Counted from the stretch's first letter, positions 1 to 7,325 are shown. The stretch is 64,000 nt of DNA from Opitutus sp. (GCA_009695065.1 SIBR01000001.1:165445-229444); one strand, 5' to 3'. The notes: generated from the letters alone by a model not told the origin. Translations and numbers: made by a program.

Positions 1-218
1 CATCGTAGGGTACGCACGCCACTTCGGGCGCGCTGGGCGGAGTTGGGACGAGGCCTTGAAACGGATGAATGCGCATGGCTGGAAAAATGGAAAAGTTGCC
101 ACCGACCAGACCGAACCCACGGAAAAACTCAAACCCCGCGTGTCATGTTGGGCTTATTTTTTGGCCCGCGATCGCGCCCGCGGCTTGAACCCGGCGACCC
201 AAGCGCTTCCGGAGAGGG

Positions 219-251
219 CAAAAGAAAAGCCCTCCGTTGCCGGAGGGCTTT
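219..251 (-). terminator. Intrinsic terminator of rpmJ-rpmE
   Basis: An 11-bp perfect stem (226-236 with 241-251) closes a 4-base TTGC loop. Read on the minus strand it is followed by TTTTCTTTT. It lies 29 bases past the L31 stop codon, so it most likely ends the rpmJ-rpmE transcript. I see no supportable gene between position 1 and this hairpin. Confidence 0.8.
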
Positions 252-279
252 AAAATCTGGAAAAGCAGGCGCGCCAGGG

Positions 280-534
280 TTACTTCTTCGCGGCGCCGCG
301 CTTGAACTTCGTGGTGAACTTCTCGACGCGGCCGGCGGTGTCGACGAGGCGCTTCTCACCGGTGTAGGCGGGATGCGAATCCATCGTGACGTCGCGGGCG
401 ATGACGAAATATTCCTGACCATCGATCTGCTCCTTGCGGGCGGACTTTATGGTCGACTTGGTGAGAAAACGACGGCCGGTTCCGATATCCAGGAAGCAGA
501 CGTTGTTCAGAGCGGGATGACCTTCGGCTTTCAT
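280..534 (-). CDS. rpmE2: 50S ribosomal protein L31, type B
   Basis: An 84-residue basic protein ending in KFKRGAAKK. The pattern HPALNNVCFLD, FLTKSTI, SHPAYTG and LVDTAGRVEKF is that of type B L31, which lacks the four-cysteine zinc site of type A; only one Cys is visible. The start is the ATG at 532-534, immediately before the conserved MKAEGHP block; the longer frame upstream runs through rpmJ and is not real. The gene lies 16 bases after rpmJ and is probably co-transcribed with it. In E. coli the equivalent pair (ykgM-ykgO) is controlled by zinc; here no zinc regulator site was recognised. Confidence 0.92.
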   Translation of the reverse strand: MKAEGHPALNNVCFLDIGTGRRFLTKSTIKSARKEQIDGQEYFVIARDVTMDSHPAYTGEKRLVDTAGRVEKFTTKFKRGAAKK

Positions 535-550
535 CGTGGTAAAAGGTAAA

Positions 551-676
551 TCAGCCTTGGCGCGCCTTGTAACGCGGCTCGACTTTGTTGATGACGTAAA
601 TCTTTCCCTTGCGGCGCACGACCTGGCAGGCCGGGTGACGCTTCTTGGCAGACTTAATGGAGGAAACAACTTTCAT
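551..676 (-). CDS. rpmJ: 50S ribosomal protein L36, zinc-independent type
   Basis: A 41-residue protein, [18 protein letters not shown] onward. It matches the YkgO-like class of L36, with [10 protein letters not shown] at the N-terminus, KGKIYVINK in the middle and PRYKARQG at the end. The CxxC...CxxxxH zinc ligands of the classical form are absent; one Cys remains at residue 17. It is the first gene of a two-gene unit with the type B L31. A TTGACA-like box ends 34 bases upstream of the ATG, so the transcript would have almost no leader. Confidence 0.9.
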   Translation of the reverse strand: MKVVSSIKSAKKRHPACQVVRRKGKIYVINKVEPRYKARQG

Positions 677-688
677 AAAAGGCGCCAA

Positions 689-715
689 AGCATAGAGCCA
701 CCTCACCCCTGTCAA
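689..715 (-). promoter_or_regulatory. Putative sigma70 promoter of rpmJ-rpmE
   Basis: On the minus strand a perfect TTGACA (710-715) is followed 15 bases later by TATGCT (689-694). The spacer is shorter than ideal. The predicted RNA start would fall near 682, only a few bases before the rpmJ ATG at 676, implying a leaderless or near-leaderless mRNA. Confidence 0.4.
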
Positions 716-786
716 CGGAATATCCGGAATCGCCACGCGATTTTGCTCCCCATCATTCGCCGCGGAAGGCGACTTTAGGAAGCGCA

Positions 787-806
787 ACTACCGGATTTCC
801 GGTAGT
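787..806. repeat. 20-bp perfect palindrome
   Basis: Two 9-base arms (787-795 and 798-806) are perfectly complementary around a TT centre. The palindrome sits between the yqgE terminus and rpmJ, about 70 bases upstream of the rpmJ -35 box. It has no T tract, so it could be an operator or an RNA hairpin; the function is unknown. Confidence 0.5.
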
Positions 807-892
807 CGTACCCGTTGCATAAGACCATATGGATTCATAGCTTTCCCTCGGTGCGGCTTGCCCATTCCGTTAGAGTCTGGAGCGCGTAGCGT

Positions 893-913
893 CGCGCCCC
901 CCCGCGGGGCGCG
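893..913 (-). terminator. GC-rich hairpin downstream of yqgE
   Basis: An 8-bp stem (893-900 with 906-913, CGCGCCCC/GGGGCGCG) begins 29 bases past the yqgE stop. It lacks a U-rich tail, so it may only stabilise the transcript 3' end or act as a weak terminator. Confidence 0.35.
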
Positions 914-941
914 CGGATTGAAATGGACCGCCCGTTATCAA

Positions 942-1502
942 TCAATTTCGCGCCGGGTCGTCCGGCTCTCCCGCCAGCAAACGCCACTCCGCCCCCTCGC
1001 GGCCGAGCACGGTGCGCCACAGGCTCACGTCCTGCGAGTGCGTCAGCAGGTCTTCCGGCACGTCGGCGGTGATCCACGTGTTCTGTTTCATCTCCTTCTC
1101 CAACTGGCCGGCCGACCATCCGGAATAACCCAGAAAACCCCGCACGTGCGTGCCCTCCTCTTCCAGCAGCTGCAGGGCCTTCTCCGGCTCCACTCCAAAA
1201 TGCAGGCGAAATCCGTCCGATTGCACCTGCCACGCCGCCAGCACCAACTGCTCGGTCTGCACCGGGCCGCCGATGAACAACGGCACCGGCGCCAACGCCC
1301 CGAGCGCAAACTCGCCGCTCAGTTCGCCGAGCCGCTTGCCGTAGGGCCGATTGAGCACCACGCCCATCGCCCCCTCCGCATTGTGCATCGACATCAACAC
1401 CACGCTGCGCCGAAAATTCGGATCCTTCATCGCCGGATGCGCGAGCAGCAGCGACCCGGCCAGCGTTTCCTTCAAAACCTTTCTGCTCCCGCGCATCGAC
1501 AT
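942..1502 (-). CDS. yqgE: YqgE/AlgH family protein (UPF0301)
   Basis: A 186-residue soluble protein of normal family length. The hallmark N-terminal block AGSLLLAHPAMKDPNFRRS (about residues 15-33), then GVVLNRP (about 47-53), IGGPV, and a C-terminal FLGYSGWSAGQLEKE stretch identify the family. The structure of family members is known, but the biochemical role is not settled; AlgH affects alginate expression in Pseudomonas. The gene lies 19 bases downstream of the dCMP deaminase gene and may share its transcript. Confidence 0.9.
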   Translation of the reverse strand: MSMRGSRKVLKETLAGSLLLAHPAMKDPNFRRSVVLMSMHNAEGAMGVVLNRPYGKRLGELSGEFALGALAPVPLFIGGPVQTEQLVLAAWQVQSDGFRLHFGVEPEKALQLLEEEGTHVRGFLGYSGWSAGQLEKEMKQNTWITADVPEDLLTHSQDVSLWRTVLGREGAEWRLLAGEPDDPARN

Positions 1503-1521
1503 GACGGACCTTTCGCGGGGG

Positions 1522-2028
1522 TTAAAGTTTCAGAACCGTCACGCCCGCGTCGGCCAGCAGCGGCGCCACCAGCGGATCGTTCGAATAATCGGCGCGGTAG
1601 CGGATTTCCGCGATGCCCGCGGCCGCCAGGATCTTCGCGCAATTGATGCACGGGAAATGGGTGACGTAGGCCACGCAGCCCTCCACCGAGCTGCCCCGCC
1701 GCGCGGCGTCCGCCACCGCATTCTGCTCGGCGTGCACCGTCGCCTGCTCATGGCCGTCGCGCAGGCGCGAGACATGCGGCGTGCCGGGCAGGAATCCATT
1801 GTAACCGGCCGCCACGAGCCGGTTCTTGCGCGCTCCACCCGTGACGATCACGCAGCCCACGTGCAACCGCTCGCAATTCGAGCGCGACGCAATCAACACG
1901 GCCGTCGCCATGAAGTATTCGTCCCACGACGGCCGGTGGGGAAACCTGCTCGCGGCGTCGGCGATCAGGTCGACCGGCAACATGGGAACGGCGGGCCTGT
2001 CGGGCGCAGGCGTGGCGGAAAGGCTCAT
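1522..2028 (-). CDS. Deoxycytidylate (dCMP) deaminase
   Basis: A 168-residue zinc-dependent deaminase that would convert dCMP to dUMP, feeding thymidylate synthesis. The zinc site is complete: His99-Ala-Glu101 in TVHAEQNA, and Cys127 and Cys130 in HFPCINCAKIL. SWDEYFMATA near residue 34 and GCVIV are typical of the dCMP deaminase (ComEB) family. The ATG at 2026-2028 is chosen because the open frame further upstream lies antisense to the methyltransferase gene; an internal Met16 is another possible start. It is divergent from the polyketide cluster, with a 99-bp spacer that must hold both promoters. Confidence 0.88.
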   Translation of the reverse strand: MSLSATPAPDRPAVPMLPVDLIADAASRFPHRPSWDEYFMATAVLIASRSNCERLHVGCVIVTGGARKNRLVAAGYNGFLPGTPHVSRLRDGHEQATVHAEQNAVADAARRGSSVEGCVAYVTHFPCINCAKILAAAGIAEIRYRADYSNDPLVAPLLADAGVTVLKL

Positions 2029-2127
2029 GAAAATCTGCCGGGGAATCTGGACAGGTTGGCGGGCGCGGGCAACCTTACTTCTCAAATCGACGGCGGCGCC
2101 CCCCACCCACGCCCGGCCGATTTTTTT

Positions 2128-2772
2128 ATGCAACGCCGGCTGCAGCCCGAACTGCTCGATTCCCTGCCTCACGACCACCCCGACGCCCTGCACAATCGCC
2201 GGGATCTGCGGCTGACCAATCACGCCATGGGCAACCACCGCTGGTATTGCCGCGAACTGCCGGGGCTCGTGCGACCCAGAGAGCGGATACTGGAAATCGG
2301 CGCCGGCACGGGTGAACTCGGCCAACGGCTCGCCCGGTGTGGCGCAGTCGTCGACGGGCTGGACCGCTGTCCCCGCCCAGCGATCTGGCCGGGGGATCGC
2401 CGTTGGCACGAGGCCGATTTGCGCACCTTCGACGGCTATCCGGCCTATGCCGCGGTGGTCGGCAACCTGATCTTTCACCAATTTTCCACCGCTGAACTCG
2501 GCGCCCTTGGAGAAAATATCCGACGCTCCGCGCGGGTGATCCTCGCCTCGGAGCCGGTCCGCCGGCGGGTCTCGCAAATCCTCTATCGCGTCTTCGGGCC
2601 GATGTTCGGCGCAAACCACGTCTCCCTGCACGATGCGCACGTCAGCATCGCCGCGGGATTTCGCGACGACGAATTGCCCCGGGCGCTCGGGCTGGAGCGG
2701 GCGGCCTGGGACGTGCGCTGCACCACGACCGCGCTCGGCGCCTATCGGATGATCGCCGTCAAACGCGCATGA
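2128..2772 (+). CDS. Class I SAM-dependent methyltransferase of the type III PKS cluster
   Basis: A 214-residue Rossmann-fold methyltransferase. Motif I is ILEIGAGTGELG (residues 54-65). The acidic DGLDRCP segment follows at the position of motif II, and the AVVGNLIFHQF region resembles motif IV. The start is the ATG at 2128, after a run of T. Its stop overlaps the start of the FAD gene by ATGA, and the type III PKS follows, so it is probably a tailoring enzyme that methylates the polyketide, as the methyltransferases next to type III PKS genes do in other bacteria (for example srsB). The substrate cannot be read from sequence. Confidence 0.8.
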   Translation: MQRRLQPELLDSLPHDHPDALHNRRDLRLTNHAMGNHRWYCRELPGLVRPRERILEIGAGTGELGQRLARCGAVVDGLDRCPRPAIWPGDRRWHEADLRTFDGYPAYAAVVGNLIFHQFSTAELGALGENIRRSARVILASEPVRRRVSQILYRVFGPMFGANHVSLHDAHVSIAAGFRDDELPRALGLERAAWDVRCTTTALGAYRMIAVKRA

Positions 2773-3791
2773 ATTCGCCGCGCCCCATCGAAATCGTTGG
2801 TGGCGGCCTCGCGGGACTTTCCCTCGGCCTCGCCTTGCGGCGGGCCGGCGTACCCGTAGTCGTTTTCGAGGCCGGCCACTATCCGAGGCATCGCGTTTGC
2901 GGGGAGTTTATCACCGGCCTCGCTCCGGAAACCATCGCGCGGCTCGGCTTGGGCCCGCACTTGGAGGATGCGCTGCAACACCGGCAGGTCGCGTGGTTTC
3001 ACGGCGCCGAGCCGACTGGCATCCAGAAACTGCCCGCCCCGGCGTTGGGCCTCAGCCGGCATGTGCTCGACGCCCGCCTTGCGACCGCTTTCCTCGCCGC
3101 CGGCGGCGCCCTGCGCACGGCAACGCGCCTGGTGGATCCCATCGGCAAACCAGGCCGCGTTTTCGCTACCGGCCGCCAGGCCAGCCGGTCCACCTGGCTC
3201 GGGCTGAAGTTTCACGTCCGCAACATCGTCCTGGAGCGCGACCTCGAATTGTGCCTTGGCGAACATGCCTACGTGGGACTCGCCCGCGTCGATCGCGCTA
3301 CCGTGAACGTGTGCGGCCTCTTCCGTCGCCGCCCGCTCGCGGGCCGCGGCCCCGGGCTGCTGTTGAACTACCTGCGGGCCTCCGGCCTGGCCGGACTCGC
3401 CGGCCGGCTGGCACAGGCCGAAATCGACGTCACGTCCTGCTGTGCGGTCGCCGCCCTCGCTTTCGATCGGGCGGTCCGGCCGTCGGACCGGATCCAGATC
3501 GGCGACGCCTCCGCGATGATCCCGCCGTTCACCGGCAACGGCATGGCCATGGCCTTCCAAAGCGCGGAAACGGTCCTTGACCCCCTGCTGGCATTCGCCC
3601 GGCGCGAGAGCGACTGGCCCGCCACGTGCCGCGCAACCCACGCGGCTTTACGCAGTCGGTTTCGTCGTCGGCTCGCCTCGGCCAGCGCCTTGCACGCGTT
3701 TCTCCTTCGTCCCCGCCGCCAGCGCTGGCTGGCCGCGCTCAGCCGCGCCCATCTCCTGCCCTTCGGCCCGCTCTACACGATCCTTCACTAA
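2769..3791 (+). CDS. FAD-dependent oxidoreductase of the type III PKS cluster
   Basis: A 340-residue flavoprotein with an N-terminal dinucleotide fold (EIVGGGLAGLSLGLALRRAG, glycines at 11-13 and 16), an HRVCGEF segment near residue 43, and the second FAD motif IGDASAMIPPFTGNGMAMA. The fold is the UbiH/geranylgeranyl-reductase group. It overlaps the methyltransferase by 4 bases and ends 19 bases before the PKS gene. By analogy with srsC-type enzymes it probably hydroxylates or oxidises the aromatic polyketide, perhaps to a quinone; a reductase role is possible. No signal peptide is seen. Confidence 0.82.
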   Translation: MNSPRPIEIVGGGLAGLSLGLALRRAGVPVVVFEAGHYPRHRVCGEFITGLAPETIARLGLGPHLEDALQHRQVAWFHGAEPTGIQKLPAPALGLSRHVLDARLATAFLAAGGALRTATRLVDPIGKPGRVFATGRQASRSTWLGLKFHVRNIVLERDLELCLGEHAYVGLARVDRATVNVCGLFRRRPLAGRGPGLLLNYLRASGLAGLAGRLAQAEIDVTSCCAVAALAFDRAVRPSDRIQIGDASAMIPPFTGNGMAMAFQSAETVLDPLLAFARRESDWPATCRATHAALRSRFRRRLASASALHAFLLRPRRQRWLAALSRAHLLPFGPLYTILH

Positions 3792-3810
3792 CCGACCTCC
3801 AGCCTCACGC

Positions 3811-4842
3811 ATGTATCTTCACGCTCTCGCCACCGCCGTCCCTGAGACCACCTACACGCAGGCCGATTGCTGGGAAATTACGCAGCGCTCGAAACTGCGC
3901 GAGCGGTTGAAAAAACGCTCGATGCTGATCCTGCACACGATCCTGCGCGGCGAACACGGCATCGCGACGCGCCACTTTGCGGTGCCCGAAATCCAGCACG
4001 TCTTCGATCTTTCATCCGACCAGCTCAACGCGGCTTTCCGTCTCGCCGCCCCGCAACTTGCCGGCCGCGCCCTGACCACGGCCCTCGAACGCGCGGGCGT
4101 CCGGCCGGCTGAAGTCGATGCGCTCCTCATCTGCACGTGCACCGGCTATCTCTGCCCGGGCGTCACCAGCTACGTCGCGGAACAGCTCGGCCTGCGCCCC
4201 AACGCGTTTCTGCAGGACTTGGTCGGCCTGGGTTGCGGCGCCGCCATTCCGACCTTGCGCGCGGCCAGTCACATCCTCGCGGCCCAACCCGACGCGGTCG
4301 TCGCCTGCGTCGCAGTGGAGGTCTGCTCCGCGGCCTTCTTCCTCGACGACGACCCGGGCGTCATCATCAGCGCCTGCCTTTTCAGCGACGGGGCGGCGGC
4401 CACAATCTGGCGGGGCATGCCGGGGCCGGGCGGCCTGCGCGCCTTCGAATTCAACACCACGCACCGGCCGGCCGAGCGCGACAAGCTGCGCTTCGAGCAA
4501 CGCGACGGCAAACTGCGCAACCTCCTGCATCGTTCCGTCCCTGATCTGGCGGCGGACGCCGTGCGCCAGCTATGGGAGGAACGGAGCAGCCGCCCCGTCA
4601 CCCGCGTGGTCGCGCACTCCGGCGGCCGCGATGTGCTCGAAGCGCTCGCCCCGGTCGTCGCCCCGCACTCCCTCGCCGCGAGCGAGCGGATGCTGCGCGA
4701 TCATGGCAACATGAGCAGCCCTTCCGTGCTGTTCGCACTTGAAGAAACGCTGGAGGAGGAAAGCCCGGCTGAGACCGGTGATTTCTGGCTGGTGAGTTTC
4801 GGCGCCGGCTTCAGCGCCCACAGCTGCCGGCTGGGCTGCTAG
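3811..4842 (+). CDS. Type III polyketide synthase (chalcone/stilbene synthase family)
   Basis: A 343-residue thiolase-fold enzyme. The full catalytic triad is visible: Cys142 in LVGLGCGAAIP, His269 in VAHSGGRDVLE, and Asn300 in HGNMSSPSVLF. CTCTGYLCPG and FSDGAAA are other family blocks. Such enzymes load an acyl-CoA starter, extend it with malonyl-CoA, and cyclise the product to an alkylpyrone, resorcinol or related aromatic. The N-terminal region (residues 15-60) differs from plant enzymes, as is usual in bacteria. It is the third gene of a tight cluster with the methyltransferase and flavoprotein. The starter, chain length and cyclisation type cannot be deduced. Confidence 0.9.
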   Translation: MYLHALATAVPETTYTQADCWEITQRSKLRERLKKRSMLILHTILRGEHGIATRHFAVPEIQHVFDLSSDQLNAAFRLAAPQLAGRALTTALERAGVRPAEVDALLICTCTGYLCPGVTSYVAEQLGLRPNAFLQDLVGLGCGAAIPTLRAASHILAAQPDAVVACVAVEVCSAAFFLDDDPGVIISACLFSDGAAATIWRGMPGPGGLRAFEFNTTHRPAERDKLRFEQRDGKLRNLLHRSVPDLAADAVRQLWEERSSRPVTRVVAHSGGRDVLEALAPVVAPHSLAASERMLRDHGNMSSPSVLFALEETLEEESPAETGDFWLVSFGAGFSAHSCRLGC

Positions 4843-4844
4843 AA

Positions 4845-4920
4845 TCGTGCTCGTGATCGTGCGCGTGATCGTGCTCGATCCTTCCCACCTCGATCACGAG
4901 CAAGAGCACGATCACGAGCA
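4845..4920. repeat. Hexamer-based inverted repeat between the PKS gene and nif3
   Basis: The 77-bp junction is almost entirely TCGTGC/TCGTGA-type hexamers on the left and their complement on the right. Bases 4848-4862 pair perfectly with 4906-4920, and 4864-4871 pair with 4891-4898, giving a long imperfect hairpin. It begins just after the PKS stop codon, and its right arm ends on the A of the nif3 ATG, leaving no separate ribosome-binding site. Confidence 0.8.
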
Positions 4921-5675
4921 TGCCCGCCAAACTCACCGACCTCGTAACGTATTGCGACCAACGCACCCGCCGCGCCGCCTTCAAGGATGCGCCCGGCGCC
5001 TTCAACGGCCTGCAGGTCGCCAACGACGGACTCGTCACCAAGATCGGCGCGGCGGTCGACGCGGGCCTCGTTCCCTTTCAGGCCGCGGTCGCGGCCGGGG
5101 TCGATTTTCTCATCGTGCACCACGGCATGTATTGGGACATGCCGCGGCCCCTGACCGCGGGAGTCTATGATCGCGTCGCCACGCTGATCCGCGGCAACTG
5201 CGCGCTTTATTCAAATCACCTTCCGCTCGACGGCCATCCCGAGATCGGCAACAACGCCCTGCTCGCGCACCAGCTCGGGTTCACGCGGACGCGGCCGTTC
5301 CTGATCCGCGACGGCGAGGCGATCGGCTGCAAGGCGGTCAACCGTCTGCCCCGCGCCACGCTGCGCGCCCGGCTCGAACGGCTCTATCTGCGGGTGATCG
5401 CGATCGAATACGGCAGCGCCACCCCGCGCGGCGTGGCGTTTTGCAGCGGCGCCGGCAACAGCGCCGTGCCCGAACTCGCCGCCGCCGGAGTCGACACGCT
5501 CGTCACCGGTGAACTGCGCGAGGAGTGGTTCAACCGCGCTCAGGAGGAAAAGCTGAACCTCTACCTCTGTGGCCACTACGCGACGGAAGTTCACGCGGTG
5601 CAGGCGCTGGCCGCCGAGCTCGCGAAGAAATTCAAGCTCCCGTGGGAATTCATCCGCACGGACAATCCGCTCTGA
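4920..5675 (+). CDS. Nif3-like dinuclear metal centre protein
   Basis: A 251-residue member of the Nif3/YbgI (DUF34) family, often mis-named GTP cyclohydrolase I type 2. DFLIVHHGMYW (His67, His68) near residue 63 and LCGHYATEVHAV near residue 220 carry the metal ligands expected for the toroid-shaped hexamer. The length matches the short, single-domain form. The biochemical function of the family is still uncertain. The start codon lies at the end of a hexamer-repeat hairpin. The gene follows the PKS closely and precedes aroQ, so it may simply be read through from the same promoter. Confidence 0.87.
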   Translation: MPAKLTDLVTYCDQRTRRAAFKDAPGAFNGLQVANDGLVTKIGAAVDAGLVPFQAAVAAGVDFLIVHHGMYWDMPRPLTAGVYDRVATLIRGNCALYSNHLPLDGHPEIGNNALLAHQLGFTRTRPFLIRDGEAIGCKAVNRLPRATLRARLERLYLRVIAIEYGSATPRGVAFCSGAGNSAVPELAAAGVDTLVTGELREEWFNRAQEEKLNLYLCGHYATEVHAVQALAAELAKKFKLPWEFIRTDNPL

Positions 5676-5693
5676 AGCGCAGCGGCCGGCGAA

Positions 5694-5743
5694 CCCGCGA
5701 ATGAATCCTTGGCAATTGGCGGCAATTCGCCTGCATTCGCGGG
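5694..5743. repeat. Inverted repeat between nif3 and aroQ
   Basis: CCCGCGAATG at 5694-5703 is the exact complement of CATTCGCGGG at 5734-5743, enclosing a low-complexity TTGGCAA/TTGGCGG/CAATTCG stretch. The hairpin ends 10 bases before the aroQ ATG. It resembles in layout the repeat upstream of nif3. Confidence 0.7.
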
Positions 5744-5753
5744 CACCCGTCCC

Positions 5754-6182
5754 ATGAAAAAGATCGCGATCCTCAATGGCCCCAACCTCGACCGCCTCGG
5801 CAAGCGCGAACCCGAGACCTATGGCCGCGCGACGCTGGCCGACCTTGAGCAGGCCCTCCGCGCCGAATTCAGCGCCGCCGCGCAGCTCGAATTCTTCCAG
5901 TCGAATCACGAGGGCGCATTGATCGACAAGGTCGCCGCGCTGGCCGATGCGAAATTCGACGGCCTGGTGATCAATGGGGGTGCGTTCACGCACACGAGTG
6001 TCGCCCTGCGCGACGCCCTCGCCGGCGCCCATCTCCGCACGGTCGAAGTCCACATTTCCAACATCTACAAGCGCGAGGAATTCCGCCACACGTCGCTGAC
6101 GGCCCCCACCTGCATCGCCGTGATCACCGGACTCGGGCTTGAGGGCTATCACGCCGCGGTGCGTTTTCTCCTTAAAGGCTGA
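5754..6182 (+). CDS. aroQ: 3-dehydroquinate dehydratase, type II
   Basis: A 142-residue enzyme, the usual length of type II dehydroquinase, which converts 3-dehydroquinate to 3-dehydroshikimate in the shikimate pathway. NGPNLDRLGKREPETYG (residues 8-24) contains the catalytic Arg18 and Tyr23 loop; NGGAFTHTSVALRDAL and EVHISNIYKREEFRHTS supply the other active-site residues. The start is the ATG at 5754, directly before the conserved KKIAILNGPN; the longer upstream frame is in the repeat. The nusG-like gene starts 6 bases after its stop. Confidence 0.95.
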   Translation: MKKIAILNGPNLDRLGKREPETYGRATLADLEQALRAEFSAAAQLEFFQSNHEGALIDKVAALADAKFDGLVINGGAFTHTSVALRDALAGAHLRTVEVHISNIYKREEFRHTSLTAPTCIAVITGLGLEGYHAAVRFLLKG

Positions 6183-6188
6183 GGACGG

Positions 6189-6680
6189 ATGAGCGACGAC
6201 TTCTGGCTGGTCTGTCACACCAAACCGCGGTGTGAAAAGAAATTCGCGGCGCTGCTCGCGGCCGAAAACTTCGAGCACTATCTCCCGCTGGTGCAGAGCA
6301 TCCGGCGCTACGGGCAGCAAACCAAGCGGTTCACGAAGCCGTTATTTCCCGGCTGCGTGTTCACAAAATTGCCGCGGGAAAAGAAGGCCCGGATTTACCA
6401 GCAGGATCTGCTCGCGCGCGCCATCACGGTTGAGGACGAGGCGCGCTTCCTGCGCCAGTTGGAGGACGTGAAGGCGATCGTCGCGTCGGGTTTTGAACTC
6501 AGCGTGATGCCGCTGCTCACCAAGGGCCGGCGCGTGAAGATCGTGGGCGGGCCTTTGCACGGACTCGAAGGCTTTGTCGACGACCCGGCCAATCCCCAAG
6601 GCATCGTGATCTCCGTCGATGTCCTGCAGCAGGGCCTGCTCGTCAAGATGCCGGCCGAATATCTCCAGCCGCAGCCGTAG
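6189..6680 (+). CDS. NusG-family transcription factor (paralogue, RfaH/LoaP-like)
   Basis: A 163-residue protein. The N-terminal NGN domain begins DFWLVCHTKPRCEKKFAALL and includes LFPGCVFTKL near residues 52-61; the C-terminal KOW domain contains GRRVKIVGGPLHGLEGFV. NusG-type proteins bind the RNA polymerase clamp and alter pausing and termination. It is not in the usual secE-nusG-rplK setting, so it is probably a specialised paralogue rather than housekeeping NusG. It follows aroQ by 6 bases. Whether it acts on this PKS-nif3-aroQ operon is an open question. Confidence 0.82.
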   Translation: MSDDFWLVCHTKPRCEKKFAALLAAENFEHYLPLVQSIRRYGQQTKRFTKPLFPGCVFTKLPREKKARIYQQDLLARAITVEDEARFLRQLEDVKAIVASGFELSVMPLLTKGRRVKIVGGPLHGLEGFVDDPANPQGIVISVDVLQQGLLVKMPAEYLQPQP

Positions 6681-6683
6681 CCG

Positions 6684-7325
6684 CTACGCCGCCGGGGGCC
6701 CGGGCTCGTCGCGCGCCCGGTCGCGAGCCTGCACCAGCAACAAGGCCGCGGCCCAAAGCAGTGACAGCGCCATGATCCAGCGTCCGGTGCGCAGAACCCA
6801 CCGGGAGATATAAACGTCCTTGTGCAACAGATTGAGTTCGGTGAGCAGATATTCCCAATTGTGGCCCTCGACCTCGCGGCCGGTGCCGCCGCCGAGAAGC
6901 ATGAGCTGCAGCGAACACGCATCGTTGATGTAAGGCGAGACGTCGACCAGACTTTGCCCGGCGAGCCAGAGGCATAATGCCCCCGCAAACGCATCGCGGC
7001 CCCAAAAGCGGGCCGCGACGAACCAGATCACCGGCATCAACACCTGCAGCAGGGAGCCGCCGAGCACGCCCATGAACTGGCCGAACCACGCAAAGAGGAC
7101 ATGCCCCGCCTCGTGAAACACCAAATGCACCAGATGCAAAAAGGATCCTCCCTGCTCGGGATTACTCAACTGCAACATCGTCATCCGATGGAAGCGCCAG
7201 CCATAGGCGGCCACGGCCACGAGCAGGACGCCGCGGCCCACCAAAGCCCAGATCGGCGTCTTCCGGCCGTCCGGAAATAAAAAATCCGAAACCCGCCAGG
7301 AAACCTGCGCCCAGAATTCGTTCAT
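6684..7325 (-). CDS. Membrane protein with HEAGH metalloprotease motif
   Basis: A 213-residue integral membrane protein. The motif HEAGH (His71-Glu72-Ala-Gly-His75) in HLVHLVFHEAGHVLFAWFG is the zinc motif of membrane metalloproteases, and several hydrophobic segments surround it (about 26-42, 78-102, 108-122, 185-200). I do not recognise a named family and the third zinc ligand is not certain. The chosen ATG at 7323-7325 overlaps the pgpA stop; a longer frame upstream is antisense/out of frame to pgpA. It is last in the pgsA-pgpA operon, which suggests a membrane-lipid related job, but this is inference. Confidence 0.7.
   Translation of the reverse strand: MNEFWAQVSWRVSDFLFPDGRKTPIWALVGRGVLLVAVAAYGWRFHRMTMLQLSNPEQGGSFLHLVHLVFHEAGHVLFAWFGQFMGVLGGSLLQVLMPVIWFVAARFWGRDAFAGALCLWLAGQSLVDVSPYINDACSLQLMLLGGGTGREVEGHNWEYLLTELNLLHKDVYISRWVLRTGRWIMALSLLWAAALLLVQARDRARDEPGPPAA

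Noticed and set aside
2..253. An open plus-strand frame from the window edge to a stop at 251-253 that could be the end of a gene
   Set aside because: It runs straight through the rpmE terminator hairpin, and its latter part is Arg/Pro-rich with no family match. The first 30-40 codons might be coding, but this cannot be supported.
787..806. A Zur operator controlling the zinc-independent ribosomal proteins
   Set aside because: Known Zur boxes are AT-rich; this palindrome is GC-rich and lies well upstream of the promoter.
4845..4920. CRISPR array
   Set aside because: Units are six bases, degenerate and inverted, with no spacers; no cas genes are present.
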